A stretch of DNA of 13,899 nucleotides from Gemmatimonadaceae bacterium (GCA_025936015.1 JAICUE010000023.1:1-13899); one strand, 5' to 3'; positions 1-7,728 are shown, counted from the stretch's first letter. A program made the numbers and translations. The notes: generated by a model from the sequence alone, not told the origin.

Positions 1-171
1 GAGCTCGCGAGCGAGTGGTGCCCGATCACGCAGGAGGAATGGTTCAAGCCGGGCACCGAGCCGACGGAGCTCTGCCGCGAGCACACGCCGGCGGAGGAGC
101 CGATCCAGGCCGCGGTGACGAGCGTCGGCCAGAAGCTCGGCAAGGCGCTGAAGAAGATCTTCAGCTTCTGA
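1..171 (+). CDS. Penicillin-binding protein 1A-type, C-terminal end (partial)
   Basis: Only the last 56 codons are in the window; frame 1 is open from base 1 to the TGA at 169-171. The encoded tail contains W-F-K-P-G-T-E-P-T-E-L-C, which matches the C-terminal signature seen after the transpeptidase domain of class A penicillin-binding proteins (PBP1A, often W-F-x-P-G-T-E-P-T-E-x-C). It ends in a lysine-rich stretch. Class A PBPs are inner-membrane enzymes that polymerise glycan strands and cross-link peptidoglycan in the periplasm. The catalytic domains lie upstream of the window, so the assignment rests on the tail alone. The gene is convergent with the DUF1501 gene, whose stop lies 46 bases away. 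Confidence 0.72.
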   Translation, partial: ELASEWCPITQEEWFKPGTEPTELCREHTPAEEPIQAAVTSVGQKLGKALKKIFSF

Positions 172-192
172 CACCGGTCACCACCGCGTCAG

Positions 193-234
193 GCCTAACG
201 CCCGGCGAGCCGGCCGGTCAGACGATGCCTAACG
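193..234. repeat. Two copies of the GCCTAACG word near a convergent gene junction
   Basis: GCCTAACG occurs at 193-200 and again at 227-234 in the same orientation. The first copy lies between the PBP and DUF1501 stops. The second lies in the 3' end of the DUF1501 gene, where it supplies a TTA leucine codon (230-232). These belong to a family of 14 copies in the window, described under findings. The function is unknown. Confidence 0.6.
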
Positions 235-1501
235 CGTCGCCGGCGGACGGCGCGAAGCCGGGAAAGAGCGCCTCGCTCCGGGTCGCTCCCATGTGCCGCT
301 CGGAGATCTCGGCGAACACCGACCGGAAGTCGGTCGTCAGCGCGAGGTCGCGGCCCTCGTAGAGCTGGTCGGGGCCGAGGCCGGGCCAGCGCCCGTAGAC
401 GCGGCCGCCGCGGACGTTGCCGCCGATGGCGAACATCGCGCCCGCGTGACCATGGTCGGTGCCGCGGTTCCCGTTCTCGCGCGCCATCCGGCCGAATTCC
501 GACATCGTGAGAATGACGACGTCGTTCATCCGTTCGCCGAGGTCGGTGACGAGGGCGGCAATCCCCCGGCCGAAGTCGTCGAGGCGACTCGCGAGCTGGC
601 CGGTGGCCGCGCCCTGGTTCACGTGCGTGTCCCACCCACCGACGTCGGCGAACGCGATCTCCATTCCGACGTCGGCCTTGACGAGCTGCGCGATCTGCTC
701 GAGCCGGTGGCCGAAATCGCTCCGCGGATAATCGGCGCCATTGGCCGGGATGTACGTCGCGGGATCGAGCGTGCGCAGGATCCGGGTCGCCTCACGCGCG
801 TCGGTCCCGTCGCCGTGTACCAGGTCGGCGCCCATGCTCTGATACAGACTCTCGAGCTGCGCGGCGTCGGGTCCACCGGCGCGGACGCGGAGCTCCTCGA
901 GCGACCGAAGCGCGATCATGGGCGTATCGCCATCCAGTGCACGCGGTGGCTGCATGGCGAGCGCGATGCCGCGGAGGGCTGCGGGCACCTTCGTCGTCGC
1001 GGCCGCACTCGCGATCCGCGCCGACGCATCGTGATCCGTCGCCGCGAGCAGGCGATTCAACCATCCCGAGCGCGTGCTCTTGTCGTCGGGAGTGGCGGTC
1101 TCCATGAAATCCTGCGCGTCGAAGTGCGAGCGGGTGGCGCTCGGGCTTCCGACTGCGTGAATGGGGGCGAGCATGCCGCGCTGGTAGAGGGGGAGCAGCG
1201 GCGCGAGTGCCGGATGCAGCCCGAAGAATCCGTCGAGGTCCAGCGCCGCGGCGCCGCCCGCCGCGCGCGCCGGTGCGGCGATGGCGATCGACGGCCGGAG
1301 CGAATAATAGAACGGGTCGCCGTGCGGCACGACGACGTTGAGCGCATCCGCTGCGCCGCGCTGGAAGAGACAGATCAGCGTCTTTCCCCGGGCCGCGGCG
1401 CGCGTCTCGGCGAACAGCACTGCGCGGCGAAGGAATCGCGGGCTCAGGCCCATCGTCACGAGCGCAAGCGCGCCCGACTTGAGAAAGATGCGACGCTGCA
1501 T
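218..1501 (-). CDS. DUF1501 family protein with Tat-type signal
   Basis: The product is 427 residues and belongs to the DUF1501 family, proteins of unknown biochemical function related in fold to alkaline-phosphatase/sulfatase-like enzymes. The ATG at 1501 is chosen because it starts M-Q-R-R-I-F-L-K, a twin-arginine (Tat) motif followed by a hydrophobic stretch. It also has a GGAG ribosome-binding site about 7 nt upstream. A longer in-frame start at 1624 would overlap the upstream gene and bury the signal. Family hallmarks visible are C-L-F-Q-R-G-A-A-D near residue 70, M-S-E-F-G-R at 333-338, and G-T-D-H-G-H at 347-352, followed by an A-I-G-G-N-V-R-G-G-R-V-Y-G block. The gene follows the DUF1800 gene by 2 nt, the usual partner order, so the two are almost certainly co-transcribed and translationally coupled. 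It is probably exported folded and acts outside the cytoplasm; the substrate is unknown. Confidence 0.9.
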   Translation of the reverse strand: MQRRIFLKSGALALVTMGLSPRFLRRAVLFAETRAAARGKTLICLFQRGAADALNVVVPHGDPFYYSLRPSIAIAAPARAAGGAAALDLDGFFGLHPALAPLLPLYQRGMLAPIHAVGSPSATRSHFDAQDFMETATPDDKSTRSGWLNRLLAATDHDASARIASAAATTKVPAALRGIALAMQPPRALDGDTPMIALRSLEELRVRAGGPDAAQLESLYQSMGADLVHGDGTDAREATRILRTLDPATYIPANGADYPRSDFGHRLEQIAQLVKADVGMEIAFADVGGWDTHVNQGAATGQLASRLDDFGRGIAALVTDLGERMNDVVILTMSEFGRMARENGNRGTDHGHAGAMFAIGGNVRGGRVYGRWPGLGPDQLYEGRDLALTTDFRSVFAEISERHMGATRSEALFPGFAPSAGDALGIV

Positions 1502-1503
1502 GT

Positions 1504-3063
1504 CTATCTCCGCTGAAAATCCGGCGACTCGAGGATGGTGCGGAGCGAGTCGTCCACCTGCGGCCGCGCGACGAGCGCGGCGATGAAGTTGACACGGTCG
1601 GCGACAGCGCCGGCATTGAGCCACTCGCTGCTTCGCTCCGGCCAGCCGTTAGGCGTCTGGTGGCCGTACAACGGTTCGCCGAGCTGCGCGACTGCGCGCG
1701 TGGCCCGCGGCGCTGCCTGGAGCGGCGCGCCCATCGCCCGCAGCGAGCTGGCGACGAGCTCGAGCGGCGACTTGACCTTCGCATGGTACGCGGCACGGGA
1801 AAAGAATTCCGGGCCCGTGACGATCGTGCGCACGACTTCGCGCAGGTCACCGTCGGTGCGCAGGTAGGTCGCGACCGCGCGGTCGACCACGCTCGCCGGC
1901 GGATCATCGCTGATGAATCGGCGAGCGAGCGTGACCGCGACCATCCGTGCAGTCGCCGGCTCGCGCGCGAGAATGTCGAGCACCCGCTCGCCGTCCTCCT
2001 CGCCGCCGCCGGCGGCGATGGTCCTGCCGAGCACGTGCTTCACTCCCGCGTCATGGAGCGCGGGGCGGAAGACGAATCCGCCGCCATCGCGTGGCGCCGC
2101 GATCGACCAGCCAGTGAGCGCCCGCGCGACCTCGATCACGTCCTGCTGGCTGTAGCCGCCATCCACGCCTAACGTGTGCAGCTCGAGCAGCTCGCGTCCA
2201 TAGTTTTCGTTGAGGCCCCGGGGGCGCCGGCCCGGCGTGCCTAACGTCGCGGCGCCCTGGCCGCGGCCGCGTCCGACTGCGCGTGCTGGCGTGCGGCGGA
2301 ACCCGCCGCGTCCGCGCCGGCCCATCCGGATTCCGCCGCGCTGCGGCGCGCCGCGTTGTGCGCTCGCCAGCGTCGGGTGCAGGGAGTCGGCGACGCTCTG
2401 CCAGTTGTCGAGGTAGAAGAGCATCGCCGGACTGTGAGCGACTGCGCCGAGCAGGTCGCGGAACTTCCCGAGGACGTGCGGCCGGATCGCCTCGTTCTCG
2501 TACTGCGCGAGATAAAGCCGGACCGGCCCCTTGCCGGCGTAGACGCTGAAATGGTTGGCCCAGAGATCGACGAGCGTCTCCTGCAGCTGCCGATCACTGC
2601 CGACGGCGCGCGTCACGCGCGCGGCCTGCACCGCGCGAGCAGCTTCACCATAGCGCTGGCGAATGCGCCGACGCGCGGCGGAATCACCGCGAGCGGCGGT
2701 GATTCCGCGCATCGCCTCGGCGGGCGAGTTGAAGGGGGCCGTGAGGTTGTCGGCGAGACGATCCGCTGAATCTTCCGGGATGCGCTCGGGACGCAGCTGC
2801 CGCGCGATCCACGCATCGACTCCGATCGATTTCACCCGCTCGACATCGCCAGGACGCGCGCCGAAGGCGAGTCTGTCCAGCGCCTGCTGCGCCTGCTCGT
2901 CGGGCGAAAGCTCACGCGCGCTCAGCGATGCAGCGCTCGCGCTGGCCGCTGCCGCTGACGACGGATCGGTGCGCGCCGCGCCGCAGGCTGCCATCAACGA
3001 TCCAGTTGATAGCAACACGAACCGCCTCACGCGTCGCCGGAGTCGCACTCGCATACCCGACAT
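1504..3063 (-). CDS. DUF1800 family lipoprotein
   Basis: The product is 519 residues and belongs to the DUF1800 family, whose function is not established. Family blocks are W-A-N-H-F-S-V-Y-A-G-K-G-P-V-R from about 168, N-E-N-Y-G-R-E-L-L-E-L-H-T-L-G from 285, and a C-terminal region with A-R-R-F-I-S-D-D-P-P and T-D-G-D-L-R. An arginine-rich N-terminus leads into a hydrophobic stretch ending L-M-A-A-C with Cys27, a lipobox, so it is probably a lipid-anchored envelope protein. The start at 3063 is not certain: ATG at 3054 gives the same signal, an upstream ATG at 3147 would place 28 extra residues before it, and no strong ribosome-binding site separates them. Residues about 237-283 form a Gly/Arg-rich insert that is unusual for this family. 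It is the first gene of a two-gene operon with DUF1501 and diverges from the M23 peptidase gene. Confidence 0.88.
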   Translation of the reverse strand: MSGMRVRLRRRVRRFVLLSTGSLMAACGAARTDPSSAAAASASAASLSARELSPDEQAQQALDRLAFGARPGDVERVKSIGVDAWIARQLRPERIPEDSADRLADNLTAPFNSPAEAMRGITAARGDSAARRRIRQRYGEAARAVQAARVTRAVGSDRQLQETLVDLWANHFSVYAGKGPVRLYLAQYENEAIRPHVLGKFRDLLGAVAHSPAMLFYLDNWQSVADSLHPTLASAQRGAPQRGGIRMGRRGRGGFRRTPARAVGRGRGQGAATLGTPGRRPRGLNENYGRELLELHTLGVDGGYSQQDVIEVARALTGWSIAAPRDGGGFVFRPALHDAGVKHVLGRTIAAGGGEEDGERVLDILAREPATARMVAVTLARRFISDDPPASVVDRAVATYLRTDGDLREVVRTIVTGPEFFSRAAYHAKVKSPLELVASSLRAMGAPLQAAPRATRAVAQLGEPLYGHQTPNGWPERSSEWLNAGAVADRVNFIAALVARPQVDDSLRTILESPDFQRR

Positions 3064-3109
3064 GTGACGCCGCGACCGCGCGCCCGTTAACAATGCCCCA
3101 GCGACCGGC

Positions 3110-3141
3110 CCGGATTGGCCCCCCTCTTGCCCCGAATCCGG
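3110..3141. promoter_or_regulatory. Inverted repeat between divergent genes
   Basis: CCGGATT (3110-3116) and AATCCGG (3135-3141) form a 7-bp inverted repeat separated by 18 nt. The dyad sits in the 101-nt gap between the divergently transcribed DUF1800 and M23 genes. It could be an operator or an mRNA leader hairpin for the M23 gene. No convincing sigma-70 promoter is visible here. In GC-rich DNA a 7-bp arm can arise by chance. Confidence 0.25.
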
Positions 3142-3164
3142 CCGCACCCGAACTCAGAATCCAC

Positions 3165-4289
3165 ATGCCAACAGCCGTCATGCCGTCGTCAACGCGACGA
3201 GCGCTCACCCTGCTCGCGATTTGCGCGCTCGTGGGCAGCAGTGCGTGCGAAGTCGTGAGCAGCAAAGGCGCGAAGCAGGACACCACGACCGTCGCCTCGA
3301 CGGCGACGAACGTACCGCCAATCGATACGACCGGTGCCGGTGTGCCGGCGACGCCTTCCGAGTCGCTCGCGGCGGGAAGCGCGCGTGACACGGGTGTCGT
3401 CACGCTCTACCCGGAACAGCCGGTGCGCGGCGGCGTACTGTTCGCGCTCGCCGAGGGGGTTGCAGCGGACATCCCGCGCTGCAGCTGGAAGGGGGCACCA
3501 CTGCCGTGTGCGCGCGTGAGCAAAGGGGTGCTGGCAATCGTCCCGCTTCCGGCCGATGAAGCGGCGGGCACCTTCACCCTGTCCTTCGAGCGCCCGGCCG
3601 GACGGATCACTCGACAGGTCACTGTCGCCGACCACGACTTTGGCCGCGAGCTCGTGTTCCTCGATTCGGCGCACTACGCACTCGTGAAGAAATCGAGCGA
3701 TGTCGCGCGCGATGCGCGCGCGCTCCGCAGCGTGCTCGCAACCGAATCGGACCAGCGTCTCTGGCATGGGAGCTGGAAGGCGCCCGTCAAGGGAACGCAC
3801 AGCGCCGGCTACGGCGTCGAACGTTTCTACTATCGCGCCGCGGATTCGTCGCGCGCCATCACCCTCGCGCCCGATATGAAGACGCGCGGCACCTTCGGCC
3901 TGGACACGAACTCGAAAGCCGCCGACGTTCCCTCGTGGCGCCACGCGGGCGTGGACATCGCCGCGGCGCGCAACACGAGCGTGAACGCGCCCGCCGCCGG
4001 GATCGTTGCCGACGTGGGCGAGTACATCCTCACCGGCCGGACTGTCGTCATCGACCACGGGCAGGGGGTAATGAGCGCGTACTTTCACCTCGACACCGCC
4101 CTCGTCCATCGCGGTGACCAGATCGCTGCCGGGAAGCGGATCGGCCGGGTAGGCTCGACGGGCCTCGCGACCGGGCCACATCTTCACTACGGCATCTACA
4201 TCGACGGCAAGGACGTTGATCCATCGGCGTGGACCGCGATGCCCGCGTTCGTGCGCGACGATTCGAAACCGAAGTCGGCAGCGCCGTAA
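3165..4289 (+). CDS. Exported M23 family metallopeptidase
   Basis: The product is 374 residues: a secreted LytM/M23 zinc endopeptidase expected to cut peptidoglycan peptide cross-bridges, or to act as an activator of amidases. The C-terminal domain carries the metal-binding set H260-x3-D264 (in R-H-A-G-V-D) and H339-L-H341 (in G-P-H-L-H-Y-G), plus the Y-F-H-L block at 306-309, so the active site looks intact. The N-terminus has Arg12 and a hydrophobic run ending G-S-S-A-C at Cys28. This could be a weak lipobox or a signal peptidase I site. A Ser/Thr-rich linker and a beta-rich segment (about 75-170) resembling the N-terminal domains of other M23 proteins lie between. The start at 3165 has no clear ribosome-binding site; ATG 3180 is an alternative. 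It is divergent from the DUF1800-DUF1501 operon across a 101-nt gap and followed by a probable terminator at 4308-4330. Confidence 0.9.
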   Translation: MPTAVMPSSTRRALTLLAICALVGSSACEVVSSKGAKQDTTTVASTATNVPPIDTTGAGVPATPSESLAAGSARDTGVVTLYPEQPVRGGVLFALAEGVAADIPRCSWKGAPLPCARVSKGVLAIVPLPADEAAGTFTLSFERPAGRITRQVTVADHDFGRELVFLDSAHYALVKKSSDVARDARALRSVLATESDQRLWHGSWKAPVKGTHSAGYGVERFYYRAADSSRAITLAPDMKTRGTFGLDTNSKAADVPSWRHAGVDIAAARNTSVNAPAAGIVADVGEYILTGRTVVIDHGQGVMSAYFHLDTALVHRGDQIAAGKRIGRVGSTGLATGPHLHYGIYIDGKDVDPSAWTAMPAFVRDDSKPKSAAP

Positions 4290-4307
4290 CAGGCGATCCC
4301 ATCGGTT

Positions 4308-4330
4308 GTTCGGGCTCGCGAACCTTTTTT
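4308..4330 (+). terminator. Probable intrinsic terminator after the M23 gene
   Basis: Starting 19 nt after the M23 stop, GTTCG (4308-4312) pairs with CGAAC (4319-4323) around a 6-nt loop. After one C comes a run of six T (4325-4330). The stem is short, but the T-run is conspicuous in GC-rich DNA. An alternative fold pairs CTCGCG (4315-4320) with CGCGAG (4331-4336), which would put the T-run in the loop. Confidence 0.5.
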
Positions 4331-4365
4331 CGCGAGACGGGTATTCGGAGTCACGGGGGTTGGAA

Positions 4366-4411
4366 ACGTGCGGTTCGGTTGCGCAGAACGTTGCGTGGCC
4401 GAACCGCACGT
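4366..4411. promoter_or_regulatory. 13-bp perfect inverted repeat upstream of the GGDEF gene
   Basis: ACGTGCGGTTCGG (4366-4378) and CCGAACCGCACGT (4399-4411) are perfect inverted repeats. The stem can be extended inward by G-T wobbles and a GCGC/GCGT segment (4381-4384 with 4393-4396) to an 8-nt loop that contains the palindrome AACGTT. No T-run follows, so it does not look like an intrinsic terminator. It lies 73-118 nt upstream of the first good homology of the GGDEF protein (4484) and overlaps a possible -35 element. Either an operator or a structured leader is possible. Confidence 0.5.
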
Positions 4412-4419
4412 CGTATGTA
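4391..4419 (+). promoter_or_regulatory. Weak candidate promoter for the GGDEF gene
   Basis: TTGCGT (4391-4396) and TATGTA (4414-4419) are separated by 17 nt, matching 3 of 6 sigma-70 positions each. The local base composition is AT-richer than its surroundings. The -35 element lies inside the inverted repeat 4366-4411, so a protein bound there would compete with RNA polymerase. This is a pattern match only. Confidence 0.22.
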
Positions 4420-4507
4420 GATTGTTCTTCCGCACCGCGCTGCCCGCGCGGCGCGTTACGCCCTGCCCAGGTGTCCCATCCGCATTGATGATCTGACACG
4501 TCTGCCG

Positions 4508-7500
4508 TTGCGCAGCACGTTCATCGAGGCCGCATCGGCCGCGATGGAAGCCGCGCGTGCCGACGGTCGTGCTGTCTCTCTGATCGTCATGGACGTCGAC
4601 CACTTCAAGCTGGTCAACGATACCTATGGCCATTTGCAGGGCGATGACGTGCTCGTCGCGGTCGCCGAGCTGATTCGCAAGAACCTTCGCGTCTCGGACG
4701 TCGCCGCGCGCTACGCCGGTGACGAGTTCGTTGCACTGCTCCCGGACACGTCGAGCGAGGGCGCGCGGGAAGTCGCCGATCGCATCTGCGCGGGGATTCG
4801 CGGACACACCTTCTTCCTGCGCGACCGGCCAGGCAACGTCGTCGTCACCTCGTCGATGGGGGTCGCGTCGTTCCCGGAGCACGGCGAGGACTACGACACG
4901 ATCTTCGCTGCCGCGGATCGCGCGCTCTACCAGGTGAAGCGCCAGGGGCGGGACGGCGTCGCGATCGCGTCGAACAGCGACGAGGAGCCGACCCACCTCC
5001 CGCTGAGCATCGAGCGGTTCGTGGGCCGCGTCGAGGAGCTGCGCGGCATGGTGAAGCTGCTCGAGGCAGCCGCCGAAGGACAGCCAAAGGTCGTGGCCAT
5101 CAGCGGCGAGGCAGGGGTCGGCAAGACGACGCTGATCAAGCAGCTCGAACCCGAAGTGCGTCTCCGCGCGGGATCGCTCGTGACCGGTCGTGCGCACGAG
5201 GCCGACGTGCAGGCGCCGTACGCGCCGTGGGCCGAGGTGATCGCCGCGATTCGCCGCCTCGACATCGTGCCGAAGCATCCTTGGCGCGAGCTGCCGCGGC
5301 TCGTTCCAGCGTTAGGCGACGACGTCCCGTTCGAGGACGCGGGTGGCGGGTCGAAGTACATGCTCCTCGAGGAGATCGCCGAGTTCATCCGGCTCGCAGC
5401 CAAGGAGCGGCCGCTGGCAATCATCCTCGACGACATGCAGTGGGCCGATTCGGCGTCGTGGGACACTCTCGAGTATCTCGTGCCGCAGCTCGAGAACGAA
5501 CGGCTGCTCATCTGCCTGACGATCCGCGCCGAGGAGACCATCGGCGAGACGCTCGAGCGCCGCCGGCGGTTGTCGCGCAACGAACTGTTCAACGAGCTCA
5601 CTCTTTCGCGCCTGACGCGCGAAGAGTTGAAGCAGTGGGTCGAAGCGGCGTTCCACCGGCAGGACGTTGGTCGCGAACTGCTCTCGTTCCTCTATAGACA
5701 TACCGAGGGCAACCCGCTGTTCGTCGTCCAGGTGCTCCGCACCCTCGTCGACGAAGGTGCGGTCTGGTACACGGGCGAGCGTTGGGAATGGCGGCCGGTG
5801 TCCGAGCTGCGACTCCCGGTCGGCGTCAGCGACCTGATCTCCCGGCGCCTCTCGCGCTTGAGCGCGCAGTCGCAGACGATCCTGACTACCGCGGCGGTGA
5901 TTGGACGCGAGTTCGACATAGATCTCGCAATCGACGCCGGTGCCGGCAGCGAAGAGGAGCTCCTCGACGCGGTGGACGAAGGGATCCGCGCGTCAGTGCT
6001 GCAGGCGACCTCGGAACGAGGCGCCGACCGCTACACCTTCACGCACGGCAAGATGGCGGAGGTGCTGCGCGACTCGGTGAATCCGCGCCGCCTCCGCCGC
6101 ATGCACGAACGCGTCGCGCAGGCATTCGAGCGACGTACCCCCGACGACGCGGCGGCGATCGCGACGCACTATGACCGCGGCGGAAATACCGATCAGGCGT
6201 ACCGCTACGCGATTCTCGCTGCCGACCGGGCCAAAGGCGTCTACGCGCATACCGAAGGTACCGAGTTCCTTCGCATCGCCGAACGCAACGCGGCGAGCCC
6301 GGCGCAGCTCGCGGACGTCCGTGTCCGGCTTGCGCACATCGCCGAGGCTGTCGGCCAGTACGTCGAGGCGCAGGAGCTCTGCGACCTCGCGATCGAGTGG
6401 TTCGAGGGGCAGGGGGACCGCAAGCGCTCGCTCTCGCTGCGCGTGATGCGGGAGCGCCTGCGCGGATTCCTCGGGCAACCGGCGCAGAAGACGCTCGACG
6501 CAGCGCGTGTGCTCGACACCGAGGCGCAGTCGCTCGGCGCGATCGCCGAACGGATCCCGTTGTTGAACATGATCTCGCACGCGCACTGGCGACTGGGCAA
6601 CACGCGCGATGGCGAGATGGTGGCCTGGGAGTGCGTGAAGCTCGCCGAGCAGGTTGCCGACCCGACGCTGCACGCGGAGTCGTTGATCCGCCTCGCGAGT
6701 GCGATCCAGCAGGATCAGCCGACGAAGGGACTCGAGATCCACAAGCGAGCGCTCGCGCTCTGGGAATCGTTAGGCGACCGGCGGGGCCAGGTGCGGTGTC
6801 ACGCGAACCTCGGCGGCGCCTACATCATGCTTGGGAACTGGGAAGAGGCGAAGGTCCACCTCACGACGGCGATCTCGATCGGCCGCACGGCAGGTGCGCC
6901 CGACATCTGGGGTGTCGCCGCGCTCAACCTGGGCGTCGTGTATCTGAAGGGAGGCGAGTTCGATCGCGCCCGTGAGCTGTTCGGCGAGTCGCTCGCGCTT
7001 TTTGCCGCGGCGAAGAACAGCGAACGACAGCTCTATGCGCTGTTCAACCTCGCCCACCTCGACCGGGACCGCCACGAGTACAACTCCGCGGCGGAGCTGT
7101 ACGACGTCACCACGTCGCTGGCCCAGCGGATCGGCCACTCGGACGTCGAGATCGGGGCGATCGCCGGCTCCGGCCTGTCGCTCCTTGCGCAGGGGAAGGC
7201 TGAGCCGGCGCGGGAGAAGTTCGAGCGTGCCGGGGAGCGGATGCGATCGCGGAACGACTGGTTCCAGGGTCGCGAGCTGGTCGAAGCTCTCGGCGTTCAC
7301 GTCGGCGTCCGGGACGGCAAGACAGCGGAATCCCTCGCCCGCTTCGAGCAGGCGCTCGTAATGGCGGAGGGAACCGACCTCTACGTTGCGGCCTGGCTCA
7401 CAGCGGCCTGTGCCGAAGCTCTCTATGATGTTGCGAAGGACCGGATGCGCCAGGTCGTGGAGACCTACGTGGGTCGGGTGAAGGGGATGGGCTACACCGA

Positions 7501-7540
7501 GATTGACCGGAAACTCGAGGACATCCTGACTCGGACATAA
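4508..7540 (+). CDS. GGDEF diguanylate cyclase / AAA_16-like ATPase / TPR signalling protein
   Basis: The product has 1010 residues counted from TTG 4508. Residues 1 to about 152 are a GGDEF domain: M-D-V-D-H-F-K-L-V-N-D (28-38, metal and base contacts), the active loop Y-A-G-D-E-F (69-74), and an inhibitory I-site R-V-S-D (61-64) exactly five residues before A-G-D-E-F. It therefore looks competent for c-di-GMP synthesis with product feedback. F-V-G-R-V-E-E-L (171-178) opens an ATPase of the AAA_16/STAND kind, with Walker A G-E-A-G-V-G-K-T (200-207) and Walker B L-A-I-I-L-D-D (303-309) followed by M-Q-W-A-D. From about residue 555 to the end the protein is helical TPR repeats. The layout resembles MalT/LuxR-type STAND regulators, but with a cyclase in place of the DNA-binding domain. 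No membrane segment or signal is seen, so it is cytoplasmic. The start is doubtful: the family motif D-D-L-T-R-L-P-L-R is encoded from 4487, upstream of any ATG, GTG or TTG in this frame, back to the stop at 4418. An ATT start at 4484, with AGGTG 10 nt before it, is possible. Confidence 0.88.
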   Translation: MRSTFIEAASAAMEAARADGRAVSLIVMDVDHFKLVNDTYGHLQGDDVLVAVAELIRKNLRVSDVAARYAGDEFVALLPDTSSEGAREVADRICAGIRGHTFFLRDRPGNVVVTSSMGVASFPEHGEDYDTIFAAADRALYQVKRQGRDGVAIASNSDEEPTHLPLSIERFVGRVEELRGMVKLLEAAAEGQPKVVAISGEAGVGKTTLIKQLEPEVRLRAGSLVTGRAHEADVQAPYAPWAEVIAAIRRLDIVPKHPWRELPRLVPALGDDVPFEDAGGGSKYMLLEEIAEFIRLAAKERPLAIILDDMQWADSASWDTLEYLVPQLENERLLICLTIRAEETIGETLERRRRLSRNELFNELTLSRLTREELKQWVEAAFHRQDVGRELLSFLYRHTEGNPLFVVQVLRTLVDEGAVWYTGERWEWRPVSELRLPVGVSDLISRRLSRLSAQSQTILTTAAVIGREFDIDLAIDAGAGSEEELLDAVDEGIRASVLQATSERGADRYTFTHGKMAEVLRDSVNPRRLRRMHERVAQAFERRTPDDAAAIATHYDRGGNTDQAYRYAILAADRAKGVYAHTEGTEFLRIAERNAASPAQLADVRVRLAHIAEAVGQYVEAQELCDLAIEWFEGQGDRKRSLSLRVMRERLRGFLGQPAQKTLDAARVLDTEAQSLGAIAERIPLLNMISHAHWRLGNTRDGEMVAWECVKLAEQVADPTLHAESLIRLASAIQQDQPTKGLEIHKRALALWESLGDRRGQVRCHANLGGAYIMLGNWEEAKVHLTTAISIGRTAGAPDIWGVAALNLGVVYLKGGEFDRARELFGESLALFAAAKNSERQLYALFNLAHLDRDRHEYNSAAELYDVTTSLAQRIGHSDVEIGAIAGSGLSLLAQGKAEPAREKFERAGERMRSRNDWFQGRELVEALGVHVGVRDGKTAESLARFEQALVMAEGTDLYVAAWLTAACAEALYDVAKDRMRQVVETYVGRVKGMGYTEIDRKLEDILTRT

Positions 7541-7728
7541 CGACCTAGTGACCGGTCATAAGTACCGATGGCTGTGGTTTGGGCCGCGCGGGACGATGGT
7601 GAGCCAGACAGCATAAGCTGGTATGTTGCAAGTACTTACGGAGTTGCTTCTGACTGCTGAGCGTGCTGGTATGGGCCGTGCTTTAGATGGGGCCGCAAGT
7701 CAGGATTCTTCCCTCTCAGGACTAACCC
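7541..7728. other. Intergenic region, palindrome and leader of the lipoprotein gene
   Basis: This is 188 nt with no credible gene. TGACCGGTCA at 7549-7558 is a perfect 10-bp palindrome beginning 8 nt after the GGDEF stop. CTGGTATG occurs twice (7618-7625 and 7666-7673). AAGTACTT (7630-7637) is a small palindrome. AGGA at 7718-7721 is the probable ribosome-binding site of the following lipoprotein gene. TTGCTT at 7644-7649 could be a -35 element, but no good -10 element follows at 16-18 nt. No clear terminator for the GGDEF gene is visible. Confidence 0.4.

Noticed and set aside
293..1516. Long plus-strand open frame (407 codons) opposite the DUF1501 gene
   Set aside because: It has no recognisable protein features and is explained by GC-rich third-position bias antisense to a clearly conserved gene.
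4290..4483. Possible c-di-GMP (GEMM) riboswitch ahead of the GGDEF gene
   Set aside because: The leader has a strong hairpin, but I could not find the conserved GEMM core sequences or its two-helix layout.
3189..4499. Long minus-strand open frame (436 codons) opposite the M23 gene
   Set aside because: It is a shadow of the M23 peptidase, whose active-site residues are all on the plus strand. The encoded sequence is Arg-rich without any motif.
4196..5278. Minus-strand open frame (360 codons) spanning the GGDEF gene start
   Set aside because: It overlaps the conserved GGDEF domain and has His/Arg-rich antisense composition; no homology is recognisable.
7549..7558. Perfect palindrome TGACCGGTCA just after the GGDEF stop
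   Set aside because: A single 10-bp palindrome with no second copy nearby is too weak to call an operator; it is noted in the intergenic entry only.
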